A model generated the notes under the pieces. The model was given only the letters and a program-made list of their open reading frames with translations, was not told the DNA's origin and did not search any database. Position numbers and translations under genes: made by a program. From an uncultured Porphyromonadaceae bacterium (lineage in GTDB: Bacteria > Bacteroidota > Bacteroidia > Bacteroidales > Muribaculaceae): a DNA stretch of 8,345 bases. The stretch spans positions 1 through 8,345 of the forward strand of contig CAJJQT010000072.1 in the NCBI GenBank assembly GCA_905193995.1. The letters run 5' to 3'. Positions 1 through 5,866 of the stretch are shown here, in pieces. Positions within the stretch are counted from its first letter, which is position 1. Each line of letters starts with the position of its first letter.

Positions 1-375
1 GGCCTCGGCGCGGCGCGCGAGCGTGCCGATGACGTCGTCGGCCTCGTAGCTCTCGACCTCGATCACCGGGATGCGGTAGGCCTCCAGGATGCGCTTGATG
101 TAGGGAATGGCCAGTGTGATGTCCTCAGGCTGCTTGTCGCGCTGCGCCTTGTACTCGGGGTAGACTTCGTGGCGGAAAGTGTGGCCGCCCCGCGGGTCGA
201 AGCACACGGCCATGTAGCCCGGATTCTCCTTGCGCAGCACCTCGTCGAGGGTGTTGCAGAAGCCGAAGATGGCCGAGGTGTTCAGGCCGCCGGTGGTGAA
301 TCGCGGCGAGCGCATCAGGGCGTAATAGGCCCGGTATATCAGGGCGTATGCGTCGAGCAGGAAAAGCTTTTTCAT
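1..375 (-). CDS. polA: DNA polymerase I, N-terminal part (5'-3' exonuclease domain), truncated by window edge
   Basis: The first 125 residues of DNA polymerase I, starting MKKLFLLDAYALIYRAYYAL and running in frame off the left edge. This part is the FEN/PIN-type 5'-3' exonuclease that removes RNA primers and damaged strands during Okazaki-fragment maturation and repair. Expected metal-binding acids are visible: Asp8 in LLDAYALIYR, Asp60 in VCFDPRGG, and the EADD cluster at 111-114 in SYEADDVIGTLA. The basic stretch EYKAQRDKQPED at 74-85 is the family's conserved YKAxR element. The start at 375 gives the normal N-terminus. Only 28 bases separate it from the stop of the HAD gene upstream, with no promoter or Shine-Dalgarno seen, so it is probably the third gene of an ispF operon. 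The polymerase domain lies outside the window, so its integrity cannot be judged. Confidence 0.95.
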   Translation of the reverse strand, partial: MKKLFLLDAYALIYRAYYALMRSPRFTTGGLNTSAIFGFCNTLDEVLRKENPGYMAVCFDPRGGHTFRHEVYPEYKAQRDKQPEDITLAIPYIKRILEAYRIPVIEVESYEADDVIGTLARRAEA

Positions 376-403
376 GTCGTATGGTGGTTGTGGGCGGCCG
401 GGG

Positions 404-1243
404 TCAGCCTCCGTGTTTTTCGAAATCTTCCTTTATATAACGCGCCACGGCGTCGGATGTGTTCGGGCCGATGACCACGTCGGCCGCGGCCTTCACGTCG
501 TCGAGTGCGTTGCCGACGGCCACGCCCACGTCGGCGGCCCGCAGCATCGGTATGTCGTTGAGGTTGTCGCCGAAGGCCACTACGCGCGTGGCGCCCGTAA
601 GGCGGCGCAGGCGCTCCACGCCGGCGGCTTTCGACACGCCGTTGGCGAATACCTCCAGCAGCCACAGGTCGGGCGTGTAGGTGTCCTTGTAGTACGACAC
701 GTAGCACGAGGTCGTGGCCGCCAGGCGCCGGGCCACGCCCGTGACGGCGTCGTGCGGGCCCATGGCGAAGGCCAGCACCATGCGGTCGAGCGCCGCTTCG
801 GGTGCCGCGCAGCCCAGATTGAAATGCTTCAGTGTCAGATGGTCGCGGTCGCTGACGAATGCTTGCTCGGGAGCCGACAGCCGCGGGGCGGCGTGGAATA
901 CCTCGATCAGGCGGTCGTCCTTGAGCGTGTAGCAGAACGGATGTATGCCCGAGCCTTCGAACCCGCGCATGACGGCGCGTGCCTCGGCCGGCGGCATCAG
1001 CCTGATTTCGGAGAAGCGGGCGCCGGGGCGGTTCCAGATCGCCGCTCCGGTCATTACCACCAGGTCGGCGCAGGTGTACGTGTCGGCCATCAGCCCCACC
1101 ACCGTGGCCGGCGTGCGCGCCGTGGCCACCGATATCAGGGCGCCGCGGCGGCTCAGGTCGCTGACGATGCGGGCCGACTCCGCGCTGACGCGCGCGTCGT
1201 CACCCAGGAATGTTCCGTCGAGGTCGGTGATGTACAGGGTCAT
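404..1243 (-). CDS. Cof-type HAD-family phosphatase (subclass IIB)
   Basis: A 279-residue cytoplasmic hydrolase of the haloacid dehalogenase superfamily, Cof/YbiV type. All four HAD motifs are present: motif I DLDGTFL with nucleophile Asp7 and acid Asp9; motif II SVATAR with Thr41; motif III Lys205 in [12 protein letters not shown]; motif [12 protein letters not shown] with Asp226 and Asp230. The large cap between motifs II and III is typical of type IIB enzymes, which dephosphorylate sugar phosphates, pyridoxal phosphate or flavin intermediates. The exact substrate cannot be read from sequence. The ATG at 1243 overlaps the ispF stop as ATGA, which indicates translational coupling and fixes this start. 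polA follows after 28 bases. Being between ispF and polA does not by itself imply a role in isoprenoid synthesis or DNA repair. Confidence 0.9.
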   Translation of the reverse strand: MTLYITDLDGTFLGDDARVSAESARIVSDLSRRGALISVATARTPATVVGLMADTYTCADLVVMTGAAIWNRPGARFSEIRLMPPAEARAVMRGFEGSGIHPFCYTLKDDRLIEVFHAAPRLSAPEQAFVSDRDHLTLKHFNLGCAAPEAALDRMVLAFAMGPHDAVTGVARRLAATTSCYVSYYKDTYTPDLWLLEVFANGVSKAAGVERLRRLTGATRVVAFGDNLNDIPMLRAADVGVAVGNALDDVKAAADVVIGPNTSDAVARYIKEDFEKHGG

Positions 1244-1758
1244 CGCTGCGTGCTGTCTTCGGAGGTTTGTGCTTCGTCGCGTCCTGTGACCAGCACCGTG
1301 GCGTAGGCCGCTATGCCCTCGCCGCGGCCCGTGAAGCCCAGGCGCTCAGTCGTGGTGGCTTTCACCGACACGCGGTCGACGTCCACGGCCAGGTCGGCCG
1401 CCACGTTGAGGCGCATCTGTCCGATGTAGGGCGCCATCTTCGGCTCCTGGGCCACGATGGTGATGTCGACGTTGCCGGGGCGGTAGCCGGCGGCCGCCAC
1501 CTTTGCCACCACCGCGCGCAGCAGGCGGCGCGAGTCGGCCCCCTCCCACTGGGGGTCGGTGTCGGGGAAGTGCTTGCCGATGTCGCCTAAGGCGACGGCG
1601 CCCAGCAGGGCGTCGCTCAGCGCGTGCAGCGCCACGTCGGCGTCGCCGTGGCCCAGCAGCCCCCGCAAGTGCGGTATGTCGACGCCGCACACTATGCAGC
1701 GCCGACCCTCCACCAGGCGGTGCACGTCGTAGCCCGACCCGATGCGTATGTCAGTCAT
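1240..1758 (-). CDS. ispF: 2-C-methyl-D-erythritol 2,4-cyclodiphosphate synthase
   Basis: IspF of the MEP pathway, which converts CDP-methylerythritol 2-phosphate to methylerythritol cyclodiphosphate with release of CMP, en route to IPP and DMAPP. With the start at 1758 the protein is 172 residues, slightly longer than the usual 157-160 because of a polar C-terminal tail. Metal ligands appear as Asp11 and His13 in GYDVHRL and His45 in [13 protein letters not shown]. Other family signatures are [14 protein letters not shown] and the CDP-binding [19 protein letters not shown]. In-frame ATGs exist at 1788, 1767 and 1758. The -7 promoter box at 1775-1782 lies downstream of the 1788 codon, so that start would precede transcription. 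[13 protein letters not shown] from 1758 matches the family N-terminus best; 1767 is possible. It is the first gene of an operon with the HAD gene and polA. Confidence 0.95.
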   Translation of the reverse strand: MTDIRIGSGYDVHRLVEGRRCIVCGVDIPHLRGLLGHGDADVALHALSDALLGAVALGDIGKHFPDTDPQWEGADSRRLLRAVVAKVAAAGYRPGNVDITIVAQEPKMAPYIGQMRLNVAADLAVDVDRVSVKATTTERLGFTGRGEGIAAYATVLVTGRDEAQTSEDSTQR

Positions 1759-1774
1759 TCCGTTCATATCTCTG

Positions 1775-1805
1775 CAAAGATAACTCATATCCGCGAGACA
1801 GGCAA
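1775..1805 (-). promoter_or_regulatory. Bacteroidetes-type promoter of the ispF operon
   Basis: Read on the minus strand, TATCTTTG (1782-1775) matches the Bacteroidetes -7 consensus TAnnTTTG. A TTG at 1805-1803 lies 20 nt upstream, close to the usual -33 spacing. Transcription should begin near 1770, only about 3 nt before the ATG at 1767 or about 12 nt before the ATG at 1758, so the mRNA would be leaderless or nearly so. Inferred from consensus only. Confidence 0.7.
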
Positions 1806-1823
1806 GAAAAATTAGAGTGAATG

Positions 1824-1909
1824 AATGGAGTGAAGGCCTCCCGGCCTTCGCAACAGCCGGCGGGATTCCGTGCGGAACGCTGTGAAGGCGGGGACGCCTT
1901 CACTCCATT
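1824..1909. repeat. Compound inverted repeat, 86 bp
   Basis: The ends are a perfect 14-bp inverted repeat, AATGGAGTGAAGGC (1824-1837) and its complement (1896-1909). Inside are three smaller perfect hairpins: GAAGGCC/GGCCTTC (1832-1838, 1843-1849, loop TCCC), TTCCG/CGGAA (1866-1870, 1873-1877) and GTGAAGGCG/CGCCTTCAC (1882-1890, 1895-1903, loop GGGA). There is no ORF. It lies between the terminator of the secreted-protein gene and the ispF promoter. The form is that of a REP/MITE-like intergenic element. Confidence 0.8.
1881..1906. repeat. Hairpin repeat unit, copy 1 (26 bp)
   Basis: A 26-bp unit built on the stem GTGAAGGCG/CGCCTTCAC with a 4-nt loop. It recurs 84 bp away at 1965-1990 in the same orientation with a single mismatch (A at 1894, G at 1978). 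It is the right-hand part of the compound repeat at 1824-1909. Confidence 0.85.
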
Positions 1910-1914
1910 TCCAT

Positions 1915-1947
1915 AAAAAAAGCTGCGCGGGGGATGCCCGCGCAGCT
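1915..1947 (-). terminator. Rho-independent terminator of the secreted-protein gene
   Basis: A perfect 11-bp stem, AGCTGCGCGGG (1921-1931) with CCCGCGCAGCT (1937-1947), and a 5-nt loop. On the minus strand it is followed at once by seven T residues (1921-1915, the first shared with the stem). It lies about 54 bases after the stop codon of the gene at 2001-5258 and before the ispF promoter, so it insulates ispF from read-through. Confidence 0.93.
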
Positions 1948-1964
1948 CGGTATGAGTGTTGGCT

Positions 1965-1990
1965 TGTGAAGGCGGGGGCGCCTTCACTCC
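1965..1990. repeat. Hairpin repeat unit, copy 2 (26 bp)
   Basis: Second copy of the 26-bp unit, identical to 1881-1906 except for one loop base. Stem GTGAAGGCG (1966-1974) and CGCCTTCAC (1979-1987), loop GGGG. It falls in the 3' UTR of the secreted-protein gene, between its stop and its terminator, so it would be transcribed as an RNA hairpin. Confidence 0.85.
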
Positions 1991-2000
1991 TTTGGAAATT

Positions 2001-5000
2001 TTACTTTACGACGACCTTGGTGGCGGTGGTGCCAACGACCTTGACGTAGATGCCGGGGGTGAGGTCTTCGGCAGCGACGCGAACGCCATTGAGGTTGTAG
2101 TAAACTGCATTGGCGTCGGCAGCGTCGACTGCGATGTTCTCAACACCGGATTCGATGCTGATCAGATCGGCAGCCTTTGCGTTGGTCGTGGCGTAGTTTT
2201 CGCCCGGCAGAGCGATCACTGCGTAGAACTGCTGCGAGTAGTCGCTGATGTTCACACCTGCGATATGGAGGTTGTTGCCGGCGTCGAACTTGGCTTGAGT
2301 AAACTTAGTAGTGGTGAGGTTGTTTACGTCAGCGAAGTGCTCGAGGCTGGGTACGTTGTCGGTCCAGGTCACGTTGAAGAAGTGAACACCGTTGTAGGAG
2401 CCTACGGCCAGGATCTTCTCGTCCTTGCTCAGGGCGATAGCACCGTTGCATGAGGGCAGTTCGAAGTTGGCTGCGGTCATCAGATCGTAGCTGTTGGCGA
2501 TAAGTTTGCCGGTCTTGTCAACGTATACGAACGAGAAGGTGCTGTTGTCCATACCGTTGGCACGATTCTGAGAAGCGAAGAAGCCGTTGGTAGCCGGTTC
2601 GATGCAAACAGCAGTGTTGGCAAGAACGCTGCTCGAATTCCAACCGCAGGTTTCGGTGTTGCAGACGATCGAAGCCGGAACGGTAACAGTCTCGGCATCG
2701 CCGATCGGGTAAGCTACGAGCTGGTTGCTCCAGATGTCTTCGTCGAACGTCCACATCATGGTTTCCTCACCCTTGCCTACGAAGGCTACGCAGGGTGTGC
2801 TGCTGACGGTCTTAACGCCGTTGTATTCGAAGATACCGGGGATCTTATCGCCAACTACGATGCGCTCGCCTTCGACAATCTGCTGTGCGCCCGATTCGGG
2901 AGCCAGGGGATCGAATGCGTAGATACCGCTGTTGGGATCACCCCACGATGCGAGGTATGCCTTGCCGAAGCGCTGGTCGCCGCGGAGCGGGCAGGAATTG
3001 CCGGCGGTGCCGGGGAACTTACCGTCGTAGGTGCCTACGAGTTCGCCGTTAGGAGCGTAAACGTCGAGGCCGAGGCCACGCGAGTTGGCCACGATGGTGT
3101 AGCCATAGGAGTCGTATTCAGAATCAGTGATGGTGACAATGCCGCCGCGGCCCCATGTGATGGCGGGATCGCCGACTTTGTTGACTACCAGGGTAGGCTG
3201 TTCTTCGCCTTCGTTGAGCAGAACGATGGCCCAGGTGTACTTGCCTTCCGGTACGTCGGTAGCTTCGAAGGTGGCGGTGTTTTCACCGGCCAGGGGAGCG
3301 TCGAGCATAATGCTTGCGGCGGGTTCCTCGCTGCCTTCAGCATACAGGTTGATGTAAGCCTCGGCAGCTTCTGCAGAAGCCGTGTAGCTGACGGTGTAAG
3401 TGCCGTTCTCAACGCCGACGAACTTGAGGTCGTAAGCGAATGCCGAGCGGAGATCCGATACGGGGGCTTCCTTCCAGTTGAGCATGAGCTCGGAGGGCTG
3501 GGTCAGGTCGGGGTTGAGGGTGAAGGTGACGGTTACGTTCTCGGCAGCGGCTACCTTGTAGTTGTTCGACGAGTCGAACCAGGCCTGCTCTGCCTTGCCG
3601 TTTTCGAGGGCGGCGTCGGTGTTGCCGCCGAAGTTGATTGCCCAGCTTCCGGGCTGGCCGATCTTGATTTCACCTTCGGGGAGCGAAGCAATTTCAGCTG
3701 TGTAGACGAACTTGCCTTCAGCGTCGGCTGCTTCGGGAGCGGTCAGCGACACGCCTGCGCCCCATTCGTCGAACGAGCTGCGGACGGCCAGAGCGGGAAT
3801 CGGGGTGGTGGCGACAGCCTTGACGGTCATGGCGGTGAGGTCGACGGTGAGATCCATCGAGCCGCCCAGCCAGCCGTTGAAGTTGAATGCGCCCTTACCG
3901 GCTACGATAGAGCCTTCGTAAGTGGTGTTGTTGGTCAGAGCTACAGCTACCATGGCGTCGTCGGCCTGTGCGCCGTACTGAGGAGCTTCCCAGCCTGCGA
4001 GTTCGCTGATGAAGCGGAACGAGGGACGGGCTGCCATTTCAACCGAGCCGGTGTAGACGTTGCTGCCGGCAGCGGTTTCGGTGAGTTTCACGAACTGATC
4101 AGCGTTGGCTGCGGTCGGTTCGGCCCAGTTATTGTACGAGCCAAGCACGTAGATGTCCTTAGGCTCAACGGGAGTTACTTCGGGGAATTCGATCTGATAG
4201 ATAGCGGCCATAACCTGAGACGTGGGGCCGCCCCAGAATGCGAGTTCGAACTTGTTGTCGGTGCCGGCAACGGGGTGAACGGTGAGGCAGCCGCCGTTGA
4301 GGAAGCCTCCGGAGATGAATTCGTCGGTAGCGGTGTTTTCGGTCTTGAAGAGGATGTTGAGATCTTCGTCATAGATCACGAAGTCGCCCGAACGTTTGCC
4401 AGCGGTGCGGGTGTAGGGGATTACATAATAAGTCTTGCCTTCGTAGGTGAATACGTCGGCGCCGGGAACTGCCGAGTAGGCGAGACCTTCGGGACGGCCG
4501 ACATTCTGAGCGACGGCGTCAACGATGATTTCGGGACCGGAAGCGTTCCAGGCAGTCATGACACCTGCGTTGTAGATGGGGTCGCAGTCGGCTACCTCGG
4601 CGAAAGTGCTGAACGGAGGCACGACGGTGTTCATGCTGGTGAGAGCGTTCTTATATTCGGCGCTTGCATATTCCTCGGCGGTGAATTCACCGTTTGCGGC
4701 ATAGAAGCAGGCAGCAGTCTTGCCGGCACCGTCACCGCCCAGGAAGAAGTATGCGCCTTCTTCGCTGAGGACGTCGCCGACGATACGGCCGAATACGTCA
4801 CAGCGGCCGGGGGTGTATCCTTCGGGGAATTCGAGAGGTGCGGTGTAGATCACATCGCCGCCGCCTGCGGGAATGATGGCCAGTGCGCGTACTGCGTTGG
4901 CAAAGAAATCGCCATTGGCATAGCCGATGATGATGTTGCCGGCGTCGTCGGTCGTGATGGCGGTCGAAACGTGGTCGGCATTGTCGCCGTGGTTGACGTC

Positions 5001-5258
5001 AACCTTGGCAAACTCCTTGATCTCAGAGCCGGTGATCGAATAGACCGTGCCGGTTCCCTTGTCCAGAGCATAGATGACGCCGTTGTAACCTGTGGCGCAG
5101 CGGAGCGAATTGCCCAGTGTCACACCTTCGCCGAAATCGGCATTGGTGACACCGCGGTTAAAATTCTCCGTCACAGTGAAAGGCATCTCTTGTGCAAAGG
5201 CCAGCGAGGACACTGCAAGGGCAGCACCCATCGCAAGATTGCGTAAAGAAAGTTTCAT
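2001..5258 (-). CDS. Secreted multidomain protein with SusE/SusF-like modules and C-terminal sorting tail
   Basis: An 1085-residue exported protein of unproven function. Residues 1-22 (MKLSLRNLAMGAALAVSSLAFA) form a signal peptide, probably cleaved before Gln23. Residues about 50-360 have repeated short strands (GVIYALDKGTGTVYSI, FVIYDEDLNILFK) that suggest a beta-propeller. Residues 368-485, beginning DIYVLGSYNNW, resemble the carbohydrate-binding modules of SusE/SusF proteins. A related module (SSFDEWGAG, GSWAINFGGNT) covers about 488-597. Residues 605-695 look like an Ig-like beta-sandwich, and 700-1030 like a second propeller-like region. The end, VYYNLNGVRV (1052-1061) then GIYVKVVGTTATKVVVK, is the Bacteroidetes type IX/Por sorting-tail pattern, so surface display or release is inferred. 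The product is rich in Ala, Glu and Asp. It has its own promoter, a long leader and a strong terminator, so it is monocistronic. Glycan binding is likely but unproven; no catalytic motif was recognised. Confidence 0.85.
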   Translation of the reverse strand: MKLSLRNLAMGAALAVSSLAFAQEMPFTVTENFNRGVTNADFGEGVTLGNSLRCATGYNGVIYALDKGTGTVYSITGSEIKEFAKVDVNHGDNADHVSTAITTDDAGNIIIGYANGDFFANAVRALAIIPAGGGDVIYTAPLEFPEGYTPGRCDVFGRIVGDVLSEEGAYFFLGGDGAGKTAACFYAANGEFTAEEYASAEYKNALTSMNTVVPPFSTFAEVADCDPIYNAGVMTAWNASGPEIIVDAVAQNVGRPEGLAYSAVPGADVFTYEGKTYYVIPYTRTAGKRSGDFVIYDEDLNILFKTENTATDEFISGGFLNGGCLTVHPVAGTDNKFELAFWGGPTSQVMAAIYQIEFPEVTPVEPKDIYVLGSYNNWAEPTAANADQFVKLTETAAGSNVYTGSVEMAARPSFRFISELAGWEAPQYGAQADDAMVAVALTNNTTYEGSIVAGKGAFNFNGWLGGSMDLTVDLTAMTVKAVATTPIPALAVRSSFDEWGAGVSLTAPEAADAEGKFVYTAEIASLPEGEIKIGQPGSWAINFGGNTDAALENGKAEQAWFDSSNNYKVAAAENVTVTFTLNPDLTQPSELMLNWKEAPVSDLRSAFAYDLKFVGVENGTYTVSYTASAEAAEAYINLYAEGSEEPAASIMLDAPLAGENTATFEATDVPEGKYTWAIVLLNEGEEQPTLVVNKVGDPAITWGRGGIVTITDSEYDSYGYTIVANSRGLGLDVYAPNGELVGTYDGKFPGTAGNSCPLRGDQRFGKAYLASWGDPNSGIYAFDPLAPESGAQQIVEGERIVVGDKIPGIFEYNGVKTVSSTPCVAFVGKGEETMMWTFDEDIWSNQLVAYPIGDAETVTVPASIVCNTETCGWNSSSVLANTAVCIEPATNGFFASQNRANGMDNSTFSFVYVDKTGKLIANSYDLMTAANFELPSCNGAIALSKDEKILAVGSYNGVHFFNVTWTDNVPSLEHFADVNNLTTTKFTQAKFDAGNNLHIAGVNISDYSQQFYAVIALPGENYATTNAKAADLISIESGVENIAVDAADANAVYYNLNGVRVAAEDLTPGIYVKVVGTTATKVVVK

Positions 5259-5344
5259 GCTTAAGATTTGTTGGTTAATAATTTAGGTTGGTTAAATAGT
5301 TATCTCGTTGATAATTTTTACGGGTTAGGTCATGGTATTGTCGC

Positions 5345-5367
5345 AGGCCGGACACGCAATCCGGCCT
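5345..5367 (-). promoter_or_regulatory. Hairpin at the 5' end of the secreted-protein leader
   Basis: A perfect 8-bp stem, AGGCCGGA (5345-5352) with TCCGGCCT (5360-5367), and a 7-nt loop. It sits at or within a few bases of the predicted transcription start (near 5364), so it would form the 5' end of a leader of about 105 nt. The rest of the leader is AT-rich and contains TTAACCAAC twice, 17 bp apart (5270-5278 and 5287-5295 on the plus strand). A 5'-protecting stem is plausible. No known riboswitch was recognised. Confidence 0.55.
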
Positions 5368-5368
5368 C

Positions 5369-5399
5369 CAAAGATAGGCACAATTAGTCGCAGTACAAA
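5369..5399 (-). promoter_or_regulatory. Bacteroidetes-type promoter of the secreted-protein gene
   Basis: On the minus strand, TATCTTTG (5376-5369) is an exact TAnnTTTG -7 box. TTTG (5399-5396) lies 19 nt upstream as the -33 element. This is the best promoter match in the window. It predicts a start near 5364 and a 5' leader of roughly 105 nt. Inferred from consensus only. Confidence 0.8.
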
Positions 5400-5519
5400 A
5401 CTTTTTCTGAAATTTTAACAAATTTTTACGGTTTGGGAGAGGAGGATGGCAATCGACGAAGTCGCTCTGCTTTGCAGAGAAAGCCTGCTCTCCAGGTTCG
5501 CCGCATCTTGAGCCCAGGA

Positions 5520-5640
5520 TGTTGCAGAACGTAAAAAAACGTCGTACTTGTAGGGATGCACGCTCGTACACCCGCTGAACCTCAATGCTTTGCGCTCGGA
5601 TGCTCCATGGAGCATCCCTACATCCTGCGGTTCTGCAACA
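5520..5640. repeat. Nested inverted repeat, 121 bp
   Basis: Three concentric or internal perfect inverted repeats. The outer pair is TGTTGCAGAAC (5520-5530) with its complement (5630-5640). The inner pair is TGTAGGGATGC (5549-5559) with its complement (5612-5622). Inside the right half is a 20-bp perfect palindrome at 5598-5617, centred on CCATGG. No ORF or transposase is present. The shape suggests a non-autonomous mobile or REP-like element, or a large cruciform/RNA hairpin. Confidence 0.8.
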
Positions 5641-5801
5641 CCCTCGGCTCAGCAAGGTAGGATAATCCCGCAAGCCTGCGGAGCAGGCTTCATGGTTTGG
5701 CCTCGCAGGTGTCCATGACGCGAACGACGTTGCGGATCGGGGGCGCAGGCTGGAAAGCCTGCTTTCCCTGGCGAAGCTGTTCATAACCGAGGGCGAAAGG
5801 A

Positions 5802-5842
5802 GTCGGCGGGAGGCGATTGCCCGCAATCGCACACCCGCCGAC
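5802..5842 (-). terminator. Two-part hairpin after the kinase gene, possible terminator
   Basis: Outer perfect 9-bp stem GTCGGCGGG (5802-5810) with CCCGCCGAC (5834-5842), and inner 7-bp stem GCGATTG (5813-5819) with CAATCGC (5824-5830), joined by small bulges. It begins 24 bases after the kinase stop. On the minus strand the hairpin is followed by CTCCTTTCG rather than a run of U, so it is not a canonical intrinsic terminator. It may slow or stabilise the 3' end. Confidence 0.5.
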
Positions 5843-5866
5843 AAAAGTGGTGAAGTGTGAAAGGGT

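Larger units (their letters stand above)
5401..5866. other. Non-coding, palindrome-rich intergenic region
   Basis: About 465 bases between the kinase stop and the promoter of the secreted-protein gene, with no credible gene. A minus-strand frame stays open here, but it is rich in Arg, Ser and Cys with no domain character, and it runs through the promoter and palindromes. Perfect short hairpins include CTCTGC/GCAGAG (5465-5470, 5474-5479), AAGCCTGC/GCAGGCTT (5672-5679, 5683-5690) and GCAGGCT/AGCCTGC (5745-5751, 5756-5762). The motif GAAAGCCTGCTnTCC occurs at 5479-5493 and 5754-5768. Part of the region is the kinase 3' UTR; the rest looks like accumulated REP-like repeats. Confidence 0.7.

Noticed and set aside
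374..1306. Long plus-strand open frame opposite the HAD gene
   Set aside because: It is a GC-driven shadow of the HAD and ispF genes, rich in Arg, Gly, His and Val with no recognisable domain. The minus-strand genes carry complete family motifs.
1824..1990. Possible CRISPR array because of repeated hairpin units
   Set aside because: There are only two or three units, with no regular spacers and no cas genes. The units are themselves full hairpins, as in REP-like elements.
4716..4739. P-loop-like GGDGAGKT (residues 174-181) in the secreted protein
   Set aside because: It fits the Walker A pattern by chance. The protein is exported, beta-rich and has no Walker B or ATPase context.
4275..5246. 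Long plus-strand open frame opposite the secreted-protein gene
   Set aside because: It is the antisense shadow of the secreted protein. That gene has a signal peptide, promoter and terminator on the other strand.
5275..5844. A 189-codon open frame on the minus strand between the kinase and secreted-protein genes
   Set aside because: It runs through the promoter, the leader hairpin and several palindromes. Its product is rich in Arg, Ser and Cys with no domain, signal or compositional sign of a real protein.
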